From: an uncultured Acidimicrobiales bacterium
GTDB taxonomy: Bacteria; Actinomycetota; Acidimicrobiia; Acidimicrobiales; CALAML01
Length of the DNA: 38,245 bases
Direction: 5' to 3'
NCBI GenBank assembly: GCA_937925845.1
Contig: CALAML010000047.1
Location: forward strand, 1 to 38,245
Position numbers and translations under genes: made by a program. This document shows, piece after piece, positions 17,655 through 25,630 of this stretch. The notes beneath the pieces are model-generated. The model was not told the origin of the DNA. It made no database searches and worked only from the letters and a program-made list of their open reading frames with translations. Every line of letters starts with the position of its first letter. Within the stretch, counting starts at the first letter, position 1.

Positions 17655-17681
17655 GGCGTAGCTCCTTGGCTGATCTGTATT

Positions 17682-17775
17682 GGGTGGTTGGTGGTCTTGT
17701 CGGGGTGGTTGGTCTCTGGGGTGGGGAAGATTGGGTCGAGCGGTCGGTCAGGGATGGTTGGTCAGAGATGGTTGT
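17682..17775. repeat. Short direct repeats between the TetR and ADC-like genes
   Basis: GGGTGGTTGGT occurs at 17682-17692 and 17703-17713, one phase of 21 bp apart. GATGGTTG then recurs at 17753-17760 and 17768-17775, the last inside the TetR 3' end. The purine/T-rich strand bias makes this 107-bp gap look low-complexity. It could hold helically phased regulator sites for the ADC-like gene or be slippage products. Confidence 0.4.
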
Positions 17776-18436
17776 CGATTACCGCTTGAAGGGTGATTTC
17801 AAAAAGCTTGTTTAAGTCAGGCTCGGTAGCGAGGGCATCGAGGGTGGAGCGGTCGAGTTCGGCCTCGGAAGCGGCCCACACCGCGGTCGTGCGCCGATCC
17901 CTGGGGATCGACGATTCATCCCGCAGGGCCAGGACCAGGAAGCCGGTGACGGTGGCCCGGATACTTTGCAAGGCCAGGGCCGCTTCGGGCCCAACCAATC
18001 CGGCCGCTTCCAGTTCGGTGGCCAGCACCACCTCGAACGGGTACTGCAACAGCGAACTCGACCCGGCCTGGTGGGCGAGCGACGTGATGGCCCGATGCTC
18101 GATCGAGCTTTCCCAGATGTGGGTGGCGGCCGACATGATGCGATCCCGCGGCTTTTTGCCCTTGATGGGGCGCGCCGCAAGCCGCTCCGACTGGTGCCGG
18201 ATGATCTCGGTCACGAGTTCGTCGCGACTACCGACGTGCCAGTAGATCGTGGTGGTGGCCACGTTTAACTCGGTGGCGAGCCGCCGCATCGAGAGGGCAT
18301 CTGGCCCTTCGGCCTCTACCAACTCGATGGCCTTGGCCACCATGTCCGCTCGATCGAGACCGGCGCGTCGACCGGTGCCGGGGGTTGCCCCCTTGACCCT
18401 TTTGGCAGTCTCGGCTCGCTTGGCTGGCTGGGCCAT
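17762..18436 (-). CDS. TetR/AcrR family transcriptional regulator
   Basis: 224-residue DNA-binding repressor. After a basic Ala/Lys/Arg-rich leader of about 35 residues comes the TetR helix-turn-helix (LSMRRLATELNVATTTIYWHVGSRDELV, about residues 57-84, with the canonical TIYWH at the recognition helix). The rest is the all-alpha ligand and dimer domain. ATG 18436 was chosen over an in-frame start 120 bp upstream because GGAGA stands 5 nt before it. The gene is divergent from the amidohydrolase operon, and a 17-bp palindrome at 18552-18568 is the likely operator. The ligand is unknown but probably a substrate or intermediate of the surrounding pathway. Confidence 0.93.
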   Translation of the reverse strand: MAQPAKRAETAKRVKGATPGTGRRAGLDRADMVAKAIELVEAEGPDALSMRRLATELNVATTTIYWHVGSRDELVTEIIRHQSERLAARPIKGKKPRDRIMSAATHIWESSIEHRAITSLAHQAGSSSLLQYPFEVVLATELEAAGLVGPEAALALQSIRATVTGFLVLALRDESSIPRDRRTTAVWAASEAELDRSTLDALATEPDLNKLFEITLQAVIDNHL

Positions 18437-18551
18437 CTGTTCTCCCCGGTCCGGCGATGTTCCTCCGGTCCGATGTCGGTAACTGATCGGTGACTGGTTT
18501 GTGTCGCTTCGATGTTGCGTCGAGCGCATCGGTCTGTAACAGTGTGCAAGT

Positions 18552-18568
18552 AACACTATGACAGTGTT
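18552..18568. promoter_or_regulatory. Candidate TetR operator in the divergent promoter region
   Basis: AACACTATGACAGTGTT has perfect 6-bp arms (AACACT/AGTGTT), near-symmetric centre and the 17-bp length common for TetR-family sites. A further half-site AGTGT (18541-18545) lies one turn upstream and forms a second weak palindrome with ACACT (18553-18557). The site is 38 nt before the first amidohydrolase start and 115 nt from the TetR start, so binding could control both directions. Confidence 0.65.
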
Positions 18569-18606
18569 CTAGTTCTAGCAACCAGTTCTGGGCAAGAGGA
18601 GCCGAC

Positions 18607-19896
18607 ATGCCAAACCCCGTCGAAGGAATTGACCAGACCAACACGCCCTACATCATCGTGTCCTCCGACACCCATGCCGGGCTGTTTGTCGAGGATTATC
18701 GCGAGTACCTCGACTCGTCGGTGCACAAACAGTTCGACGAATGGCTCGTCGATCGTCACGAGCATCGAGCCATGGTTGAAGAGATGAACGGCGAATATGT
18801 CGAGCAGTGGGAGCGGGAGAACGAGGTGGGCCTCAAAGGGGCCTACGACCCGGCCATTCGTGACAAGACGCTCGACGCCGATGGCATCGCCGGCGAGATC
18901 ATCTTCGCCGATGGCGACGCGGTGACGGGTATGGAAGCGCCGCCCTTTGGCGCCGGCCTTCAGGCCGGCATGATCACCGACCCGAAACTGGCCTGGGCCG
19001 GCGCCCGGGCCCACAACCGCTGGCTCGAAGAGTTTTGTGCCACCAACCCTCCCCGCCGTGCCGGTGTGGCCTTGGTGCCGATCACCCACGGGGTTGAAGA
19101 GTCGGTGAAGGAGATCGAGGCCCTGGCCGGCAAGCCGGGCATCCGCGGCATCATGATCCCAACGATGTGGCACGACAACCCGTCCTATGGGGCCGAGCAC
19201 TACGACCCGGTTTGGGCCGCCTGCGCGGAAGCCGACCTGGTGGTACACACCCACTCCGGTGAAGCCGACACTGAGTCCTACAACGAGAACATGGCCCAGT
19301 ACATGCTCGAAGTGGCCTTCTGGACCCATCGCCCGCTCTGGCAGCTACTGCTGGGGGGCAAGTTCGACAAATTCCCGAACCTCAAATACGCGCCCGTCGA
19401 ATGTGGCTCGTGGTGGCTGGGCGACCTTCTCTTTAAGACCGATGCCATGTTTGGCGGTCGGAACTGGAAGGTAAAGAAGATGGCATCGCGAACCCAGGGC
19501 CTGATCGAACGCCTGCCATCGGAATACGTCGGCACCAACGTGTTCGTGGGCGCCTCAACCATGAGCAAGGTCGAACTGCGCCGTCGCTACGCCAACGGCA
19601 TCGACGCCCTGATGTGGGGCACCGACTACCCGCACCCCGAGGGCTCCTGGCCCAACACCCAGGAGCGGCTCGAAACTGACTTCCGCGATATTCCGGTGGA
19701 AGAAACCCGGCTGCTGCTCGGCCTCAACGCGGTGCGCTGCTACAACCTCGACATCGACGGCCTGACCAAGATCGCCGCCGATATCGGACCCACCCCGGAA
19801 CAACTCAACCAGGATCTCAACCTGCGGACGCCGCCCAACGCCATCCGCGAAGCCCGCTTCTGGTTCGACGACTACAACATCGAGTGGAAGGACTAA
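18607..19896 (+). CDS. Amidohydrolase family protein (amidohydrolase_2 type), first of a pair
   Basis: 429-residue TIM-barrel metal hydrolase or decarboxylase. Metal and catalytic residues visible: SSDTHAG (Asp21, His23), VHTHSG (His214, His216) and WGTDYPHPEG (Asp340, His343). This is the ACMSD/2,6-dihydroxybenzoate-decarboxylase-like branch, whose members act on carboxylates, lactones or amides. The first strand has D-T-H in place of the more usual D-x-H-x-H, as is common in the actinobacterial subgroup. A strong ribosome site (AGAGGAG) precedes the ATG. It is the first gene of a three-gene unit controlled by the candidate operator at 18552. It shares the SDTH and DYPH layout with the next gene, which suggests an old duplication. 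Confidence 0.9.
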   Translation: MPNPVEGIDQTNTPYIIVSSDTHAGLFVEDYREYLDSSVHKQFDEWLVDRHEHRAMVEEMNGEYVEQWERENEVGLKGAYDPAIRDKTLDADGIAGEIIFADGDAVTGMEAPPFGAGLQAGMITDPKLAWAGARAHNRWLEEFCATNPPRRAGVALVPITHGVEESVKEIEALAGKPGIRGIMIPTMWHDNPSYGAEHYDPVWAACAEADLVVHTHSGEADTESYNENMAQYMLEVAFWTHRPLWQLLLGGKFDKFPNLKYAPVECGSWWLGDLLFKTDAMFGGRNWKVKKMASRTQGLIERLPSEYVGTNVFVGASTMSKVELRRRYANGIDALMWGTDYPHPEGSWPNTQERLETDFRDIPVEETRLLLGLNAVRCYNLDIDGLTKIAADIGPTPEQLNQDLNLRTPPNAIREARFWFDDYNIEWKD

Positions 19897-19898
19897 CC

Positions 19899-21221
19899 GT
19901 GGCCGACAGCACCACCGACGCCGAGAAACACATCATCATCAGCGCCGACACCCACTGCGGTGCGGCACTGCTCGACTACCGGCCCTACCTCGAAGCGAAG
20001 TACCACGCCGAGTTCGACGAGTGGGCCGAGTACATGCAGGCCAGCATCGCCCGCCGCAAAGAGCTCTTTAAAGATATGGAACGCTCGCCCGACGAAGTCG
20101 GCGTCGACGGCGACCCCGAGGTGTTTGGCTACCGCAACCACTCTTCCGAACAGCGTCTTCAAGAGCAACAAGAAGACGGTGTTGTCGCCGCGGTGTTGTT
20201 CCCCAACACCCAGCCGCCGTTTGCCCCACCACCGGCGACCTCGTTCGAAGCACCGCCGTACTCTGACAACTTCGAACACCGCTGGGCCGGCCTAAAGGCC
20301 CACAACCGATGGCTGGCCGACTTTGTGAGCGAAGCACCGGAACGCCGCGCTGGCATCTTCCAAATCTTCCTCGGTGATGTCGAAGGCTCGGTAGCCGAAA
20401 TCGAATGGGCAGCGGAACAAGGGCTGCGCGGGGGAGTGCTGGTACCGGGCGCCCCGCCCGACTCGCCTTTTGAGCCGCTCTACTCCAAGAGCTACGAACC
20501 GATCTGGGCCGCGGCCGCGGCGGCAGGAATGCCGCTGAACCACCATGCCGGTGGTGCCACCCCCAACTTCGGCAACCACTTCCCATCGTCGCTGGCCATG
20601 TTCATGCTCGAGGTGCAGTGGTGGACCCAACGGGCCCTTTGGCACCTGATGTTCTCCGGTGTCTTCGAACGCCACCCCGAACTGCCCTATGTGATCACCG
20701 AGACCGGCACCGCATGGGTGCCCGACACTCTCGCCAAACTCGACAGCTTCCATCACCGGATGAAGTACTCCAAGTACGGTTCGGAATCGATCTTCGGCGG
20801 CCAAGCCGTGGCCACCATGTCGCTCACCCCAACCGAATACTTCAACCGGCAGTGCTACATCGGCGCCTCGTTCCTGCGGCCCGCCGAGACCACCATCGCC
20901 CAGGAGCAGGTGGGCGTCGACCGGATCATGTGGGGCTCCGACTACCCCCACATCGAAGGGTCCTACCCCCACACTCACGAGCATCTGCGGCTCACCTTCG
21001 CCGACATCGCCCCGCAAGACGCAACCAAGATGCTCACGACCAACGCCGCCAACGTCTACAACTTCGACCTCGACGCACTGCGTCCGTTGGCCGAGCAGTA
21101 CTGCCCCACCAAGGAATTTGTGTCCACCCCCATCAGCTACAGCGAGATTCCGGAACGAGCCAAGGGCTGCCCCGGAATGAACCCGCTCAACCAGGTCCAG
21201 GAAGTGGCAGAAGTCGCATGA
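19899..21221 (+). CDS. Amidohydrolase family protein (amidohydrolase_2 type), second of a pair
   Basis: 440-residue paralogue of the preceding protein, with ISADTHCG (Asp17, His19), NHHAGG for the middle ligand and WGSDYPHIEG for the late Asp/His. Compared with its partner, VHTHSG is changed to NHHAGG, so the active sites differ and the two may take different substrates or form a heteromer. GTG 19899 starts 2 nt after the preceding stop, with GGAAGG just upstream inside the previous gene. The stop overlaps the SDR start (ATGA at 21218). Substrate unknown; ring-cleavage or decarboxylation steps are likely from the branch. Confidence 0.9.
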   Translation: MADSTTDAEKHIIISADTHCGAALLDYRPYLEAKYHAEFDEWAEYMQASIARRKELFKDMERSPDEVGVDGDPEVFGYRNHSSEQRLQEQQEDGVVAAVLFPNTQPPFAPPPATSFEAPPYSDNFEHRWAGLKAHNRWLADFVSEAPERRAGIFQIFLGDVEGSVAEIEWAAEQGLRGGVLVPGAPPDSPFEPLYSKSYEPIWAAAAAAGMPLNHHAGGATPNFGNHFPSSLAMFMLEVQWWTQRALWHLMFSGVFERHPELPYVITETGTAWVPDTLAKLDSFHHRMKYSKYGSESIFGGQAVATMSLTPTEYFNRQCYIGASFLRPAETTIAQEQVGVDRIMWGSDYPHIEGSYPHTHEHLRLTFADIAPQDATKMLTTNAANVYNFDLDALRPLAEQYCPTKEFVSTPISYSEIPERAKGCPGMNPLNQVQEVAEVA

Positions 21222-22132
21222 GTGACGGCACCGAAGTAGACAACATCGACCCGATGGAAATCGCCGGAATGGTCGCAGTGGTGACCGGTGGCGCCGGAGG
21301 TATCGGCAAAGGCATCTGCGGTGCGCTGCTTCGCGCCGGAGCCACCGTGGTCATCGCCGATATCGAACAGGCCGCCATCGATGCCGCAGTCGCAGAACTT
21401 TCGTCGCAGGGGCCGATCTCCGGCATGCAGACCAACATCGCCGACGAGCACTCGGTGAGAGCCCTGGCCGACCACGTCTATGCCACCCACGGCAAGTGCA
21501 ACCTGCTCTACAACAACGCCGGTGTCACCTCAGGCGGAGGCGGGAAACCCTGGCAACAGGAGCCCAACGACTGGCGCTGGTGCTTCGGCGTCAACGTGTT
21601 CGGCACCGCGATCTGCGTCAGCGAGTTTGTGCCGCGAATGATCGAGTCCGGCGAACCGGGCCAAATCATCAACACCTCATCCGGCGATGGCGGCTTCGCC
21701 CCGGTCCCGACCGCCTCGGTCTATGCCGCGTCGAAGGCCGCGGTGTCCTGCTTCACCGAAGCGCTCCACCACAACCTGGTGAGCGAAGGAACCAACCTGC
21801 GGGCGTCGGTGTTTTACCCGTCGGGCGGGCTGCTACGCACCGGGCTATTCACCGCCAGCCGCAACCGGCCCGAGGAACTGCAGCGCGTCGGCGATGCCAC
21901 CGGCCGCAAGAGCATGACCTTCGACGAGATGAAGGAAATGCTGGCCAAGGCCGGTCGCGACGTTACCGAAGCCAACCTCGACGAGCTCGGCGACTTCGTG
22001 GTGGACAGAACTGCAGCCCGTCAGTACATCATCATCATGGACCTGCGCGAAACCATCGACCTGCTCCACCGTCGAGCCGACGCCATCGAAAAACTCGACG
22101 TTCCACCCCACCACGGCATGCCTGTTTCATAG
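21218..22132 (+). CDS. Short-chain dehydrogenase/reductase with extended C-terminus
   Basis: 304-residue NAD(P)-dependent oxidoreductase. The Rossmann motif TGGAGGIGKG is at about 25-34, with Asp after the second strand (VVIADIE) favouring NAD. NNAGV and the catalytic YAASK are present, with Ser in NTSSG. It is about 50 residues longer than a classical SDR; the extra part (TFDEMKEMLAKAGRDVTEANLDELG onward) is a helical C-terminal tail. The start overlaps the end of the second amidohydrolase gene by 4 nt, so the three genes form one tight operon. It probably oxidises or reduces an alcohol/ketone intermediate of the same pathway. Confidence 0.92.
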   Translation: MSDGTEVDNIDPMEIAGMVAVVTGGAGGIGKGICGALLRAGATVVIADIEQAAIDAAVAELSSQGPISGMQTNIADEHSVRALADHVYATHGKCNLLYNNAGVTSGGGGKPWQQEPNDWRWCFGVNVFGTAICVSEFVPRMIESGEPGQIINTSSGDGGFAPVPTASVYAASKAAVSCFTEALHHNLVSEGTNLRASVFYPSGGLLRTGLFTASRNRPEELQRVGDATGRKSMTFDEMKEMLAKAGRDVTEANLDELGDFVVDRTAARQYIIIMDLRETIDLLHRRADAIEKLDVPPHHGMPVS

Positions 22133-22142
22133 CGTTCCCCGG

Positions 22143-22207
22143 CCAAACCCCGAAATGTCGGAACTATGCGACAACGTTTGTCGTTTTCTTCCGACATTTC
22201 GGTTTGG
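22143..22207. repeat. Nested palindrome sharing AATGTCGG arms with the element at 1356-1461
   Basis: The left outer arm 22143-22163 (ending GAAATGTCGGAA) pairs with 22189-22207 (starting TTCCGACATTTC) except for two extra C. Inside, CGACAA (22169-22174) pairs with TTGTCG (22178-22183). The core AATGTCGG/CCGACATT and the inner AACTAT resemble the tandem elements at 1356-1461. It lies between convergent genes (SDR and M23 peptidase) and may also end both transcripts. Confidence 0.75.
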
Positions 22208-22224
22208 TTGGTCGGTTTGGTTGG

Positions 22225-23391
22225 CTAGGTCTGGCAGACCTTGAGGAGTAGGGGTCGGGGGTTGATGCGGTTGCCGAAGCGGCCGTTGGGTCCGATCTCG
22301 AAGTGGAGATGGGGCGGGGTGTTCCGAGCGTTGCCCGTTTTGCCGAGGGTGCCGAGAACCTCACCGGCTTCGACATGGCGAGGGGTGTCGTCGGCGATCG
22401 TGTCCATATGGCCGCCGAAGTAGTAGTGGCTGCCGTCGTCGGAGTTGATGCGGAACGAGTTGCCCTCACGGCTGCCGTTACGAGTGAACCAGGCCCAACC
22501 ACTGGCCGGGGCCACCACCGGGCGTCCGATCGGCGTAAAGATGTCGTTGCCCTGGTGGCGCCGGCCACCGGACCGGGCCGCCTGCCAATCGACCCCGAGG
22601 GCAACCTTTCCTGTGACCGGACACACCGACATTCCGCCGGTGTAGCTGCCGTCAGTCGTCGGAGCGAAGGTGAGCGGCCCCCGTTCCTGAGTCGGGGTGT
22701 CAGGGGTGATGATGCCAGCGTCGCCGCCGCGGTCTTCACGATTGAGGTTGCGGTAGCCGCACCGCCGAGGAGCATCACGCTTGTAGGTCGGGATCACCCA
22801 CTTGCCCTGTCGCCCCGCCTTGAAGTTGAACCTGAAGTTGGTGTGGCCGCCCTTGATCGACGGCATACGAAACACCGCATGGGAACCCTCGACGTACTTG
22901 ACCAGTTTGTCGTCGAAGAGGTCGCTGAGCTTTCCGTACACCTGAGGACCGGCGATTCCGTCGATGTCGCGCCCGCTGAAGTAGCGGCGCTGGAACGGTA
23001 GGAGAAGATCCTCCATCGAGCCCGGCCCCCACCATCCATCAACGTGATCTTTCAGGTCGAGACCAAGATGGGCAGCCAACAACGCCTGAATCAGGGCGGC
23101 GTGCTCGCCAGCCATGCGATCCTTCTTGAAGGCAAACAACACCGGCGCCTCCGCAGCCAGGTTGGCGTGACCCCACTCGGCGCGCATATTGCACTTCGGC
23201 CGCTTCTCGGCGGCGGCGTTCACCCGGTCCGGGACAATCACCCCGAATCCTGAGAACAGCACCACAGTGGCCAGAAAGCCAACCAGGATGTGCCATCTCG
23301 GTCTTGGCGGGGGTTCCGAGTCGGCAGGTTGATCAGAGCTTGACGATCCAATCGACACCATCGGCGTGGCAGCTCGCGTGCGAAGTCTCAT
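22225..23391 (-). CDS. Secreted or membrane-anchored M23 family metallopeptidase
   Basis: 388-residue peptidoglycan-hydrolase-like protein. One hydrophobic segment (HILVGFLATVVLFSGFGVIV, about residues 33-52) after a basic/polar start is a signal peptide or anchor, putting the rest outside the cytoplasm. A middle part resembles a peptidoglycan-binding fold (LLAAHLGLDL through DIDGIAGPQVYGKL). The M23/LytM domain has HQGNDIFTPIG (Zn ligands His and Asp) and HLHFEIGP (HxH). It would cleave peptide cross-links of the wall. ATG 23391 is preferred because GGAGAATGC stands directly before it. It converges on the SDR operon, separated by a palindrome. Confidence 0.9.
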   Translation of the reverse strand: MRLRTRAATPMVSIGSSSSDQPADSEPPPRPRWHILVGFLATVVLFSGFGVIVPDRVNAAAEKRPKCNMRAEWGHANLAAEAPVLFAFKKDRMAGEHAALIQALLAAHLGLDLKDHVDGWWGPGSMEDLLLPFQRRYFSGRDIDGIAGPQVYGKLSDLFDDKLVKYVEGSHAVFRMPSIKGGHTNFRFNFKAGRQGKWVIPTYKRDAPRRCGYRNLNREDRGGDAGIITPDTPTQERGPLTFAPTTDGSYTGGMSVCPVTGKVALGVDWQAARSGGRRHQGNDIFTPIGRPVVAPASGWAWFTRNGSREGNSFRINSDDGSHYYFGGHMDTIADDTPRHVEAGEVLGTLGKTGNARNTPPHLHFEIGPNGRFGNRINPRPLLLKVCQT

Positions 23392-23736
23392 GCATTCTCC
23401 CGAAGAGGTGGGCGGGTCCTGGTGGGTTCTTGCGGTGATCAAATTCGGTTGGATGGAGCGCAATCCGACGGATCGGCGCGCGTGGAAGCGACGCCGCGAC
23501 AAAGAAGTCACCGAGCGCGCGCAACGGGAAGCTGAACGCGGGACGGTCGGGGGGTGCGCCTGTGGACGTGAAAAGTTAGTCGGACTTCACACGAGTGTGT
23601 TGTCGCCCCCGGGACATTTTTTCGAATTTGTTGTTGCGGCCGGTCCAGGCCCCGGTCCTCGAACGCCAATTCAAGGTTTCCCTGCTGATTACGATGAATC
23701 CGGAGCCCAGGACAGCCCACCCGAATCGGAACTTGC
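23392..23736. other. 345-bp divergent intergenic region, no convincing gene
   Basis: The space lies between the divergent M23 peptidase and oxygenase genes and must hold both promoters. Short open frames occur on both strands, but they run into the neighbouring genes and have no family pattern. The one ordered site seen is the 12-bp perfect palindrome CACACGAGTGTG at 23588-23599, a possible operator. No clear -10/-35 pair was found. Confidence 0.4.
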
Positions 23737-24699
23737 ATGATGTCTATCCCGACTGTTCGGCTGACCGCCGAAGACGCTGCGGACCAACTTGATAGAGCCC
23801 TGCGGGAGTTCGGCTTTGTCCAGCTGGTCGGCCACGGTGCCTCCGCTGCAGCGGCGGCTGCGCTTCGTGACCACGGCGATGCCTTCTTTGCCCTGTCGCC
23901 CGAAGTGAAGAGCCGGTTTGTCCACCCGGCTCCGGAGGCCAATCGCGGGTTCCGGGCCAAGGGCGCTGAAGCCCTCAGCTACAGCCTGGGGCAGCCGTCG
24001 CCACCGGACCTCTTCGAGAGCTTCAATTGCGGAGCCGACGACCGGGTCGACGGAACGCCGCTGTTCCAGAGCACCCCCTGGCCCGATGATGTCGTGCCCG
24101 GTTTCGCAACTGCCGCCCATGGCTGGCTGCGGGAGATGGAGAACCTCAGCGCCCGCCTCGACCGGATCCTCGGAGACCTCCTCGGGATCGACCTGGCGAC
24201 CGTCTCCACCGCCGGGCCCGACACCATGGCCATCATCGACTACCGCCCCGGACCCGATGGTGAAGAAACCCCGGTGGCAGGTCAGCAACGGATGGGTGCC
24301 CACAGCGACTACACCAGCTTCACCATTCTCGATGCCGACCCGGTGCCCGGGCTGCAGATCATCGGTTCCGATGGACGCTGGCTCGATGTGACGCCCGAGC
24401 CCGACGGTTTGTTGTTGAACATCGGCGATGTGGTGGCCATGCTCACCAACGATCGCTGGCCCTCGACCCTGCATCGAGTGGTGCCCATGGCCGATGGGTG
24501 CGCTCCGACCCGTCGCTCGGTCGCCTACTTTCACTATCCCGACCGCGACTACCTGATCGGGCGGCAGCCACTGGCCGATGCCATCGACGAATCCCGATAT
24601 CAGCCGGTGACCGTGGCCGAACATCTGCTGGGCAAGCTCACCGCACCGAAGCTGAACCAGCCACCAACCAGCGCATCCACCGCTGGCGATCGTCTCTAG
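23737..24699 (+). CDS. Fe(II)/2-oxoglutarate-dependent oxygenase, isopenicillin-N-synthase-like
   Basis: 320-residue non-heme iron oxygenase of the plant-type DIOX/IPNS family. The C-terminal 2OG-FeII domain has the iron ligands His189 and Asp191 (HSDYTSF) and His246 (LHRVV), with the 2-oxoglutarate-binding Arg259 and Ser261 (RRS). The N-terminal DIOX_N domain begins with FGFVQLVGHG, the family's opening pattern. Catalyses hydroxylation, desaturation or ring closure of an unknown small molecule. Start may be either of two adjacent ATGs (23737 or 23740). The next gene on the strand, enoyl-CoA hydratase-like, begins 139 bp downstream. Confidence 0.92.
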   Translation: MMSIPTVRLTAEDAADQLDRALREFGFVQLVGHGASAAAAAALRDHGDAFFALSPEVKSRFVHPAPEANRGFRAKGAEALSYSLGQPSPPDLFESFNCGADDRVDGTPLFQSTPWPDDVVPGFATAAHGWLREMENLSARLDRILGDLLGIDLATVSTAGPDTMAIIDYRPGPDGEETPVAGQQRMGAHSDYTSFTILDADPVPGLQIIGSDGRWLDVTPEPDGLLLNIGDVVAMLTNDRWPSTLHRVVPMADGCAPTRRSVAYFHYPDRDYLIGRQPLADAIDESRYQPVTVAEHLLGKLTAPKLNQPPTSASTAGDRL

Positions 24700-24838
24700 C
24701 GGAGAGAAGTCGGGCTGAACCCTCCGTCGATGCTTCGGCCTGGCCGGCTGTCAGCGCCAGCGGTCAGAACCGTTCTGGCCTACGGTACGGGGACGGTTCG
24801 CGGCTGCTGCGAGCCATGGTTAGGACACGGAGGTTGGG

Positions 24839-25621
24839 ATGGCCGAGGAACGGGTGACGTTGGAGATCGATGGCTCGATCGCCACGATCACGAACCGCAA
24901 CATCGAGAAACACAACGCATTCGATGACTCCATGGACGCTCGGCTCTTCGAGATTTTCGACGAGCTGATCGACACCCCCGCGGTGCGGGCCGTGATCTGG
25001 CGAGGCGAGGGAAAAAGCTGGTCATCGGGCCGCGATGTGTCGGCGATCGGCACCAACGTCACCGACCTGACCCACCATGAACTCATGACCCGCGGCCTGC
25101 GCGGCATCCAAAAGATCTGGAAGATCGAGGCGCCGATCATCGTGGCTATCCAGGGTTGGGCTATCGGCGGTTCGTTCCAGCGAGCCCTCCTGTGCGACGT
25201 GCGCATCGCCGCCGAGGGGGCCAAGTTCATGCTGCCCGAGCTGGGCCACGGTGTGATCCCCGACACCGGCGGCATGGGAGTGCTCTACCAGATGGCGGGT
25301 CATGGGCTGGTCAGCGACATGGTGCTCACCGGTCGCCGACTCTCCGCCGAAGAGGCGTTGTCGCACGGGATTGTGAGCCGGGTGGTGACACCCGAGGAGC
25401 TGCACGCCACGGCGCAGGAGATGGCGGAGAAGATCGCCGCGTCACCCGCGGTCACGGTAAAGATGGCCCGGCGGGTGATCCAACACCTGGCCCGAGAAGA
25501 GCAGTTCTCGTCGATGGAAGACGAACTGATCTATCAGACGTTCGTGAATCAGTCGGCCGACTTTGCCGAGTTCCGGGCCGCTCGAGCCCAAGAACGCGAA
25601 CCCAACTACCGAGGTTCGTAG
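24839..25621 (+). CDS. Enoyl-CoA hydratase/isomerase (crotonase) family protein
   Basis: 260-residue crotonase-fold protein that binds acyl-CoA; the oxyanion hole is formed near SSGRDVSAIG and GWAIGGSF. Of the two Glu of classical enoyl-CoA hydratase (rat Glu144 and Glu164), the second is kept as Glu134 in LPELGHG. The first is replaced by Gln114 in GGSFQRA. This makes ordinary hydratase activity doubtful; isomerase, hydrolase or decarboxylase activity is possible. A good GGAGG site lies 5 nt before the ATG. It converges on the ABC-F gene with only 9 bp between. Confidence 0.9.
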   Translation: MAEERVTLEIDGSIATITNRNIEKHNAFDDSMDARLFEIFDELIDTPAVRAVIWRGEGKSWSSGRDVSAIGTNVTDLTHHELMTRGLRGIQKIWKIEAPIIVAIQGWAIGGSFQRALLCDVRIAAEGAKFMLPELGHGVIPDTGGMGVLYQMAGHGLVSDMVLTGRRLSAEEALSHGIVSRVVTPEELHATAQEMAEKIAASPAVTVKMARRVIQHLAREEQFSSMEDELIYQTFVNQSADFAEFRAARAQEREPNYRGS

Positions 25622-25630
25622 CCAGTCTCG

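Noticed and set aside
16482-17789. A 435-codon open frame on the plus strand opposite the ADC-like and DUF1214 genes
   Set aside because: It is antisense to two genes with clear family motifs and has no recognisable domain. Long antisense frames are expected at this GC content.
18437-18556. N-terminal extension of the TetR protein by 40 residues
   Set aside because: The extension would cover the divergent promoter and operator, is not family-like, and a good GGAGA site fits the shorter start.
24771-24783. Small palindrome CAGAA-CCG-TTCTG before the crotonase gene
   Set aside because: Only 5-bp arms with no second copy nearby; too likely by chance.
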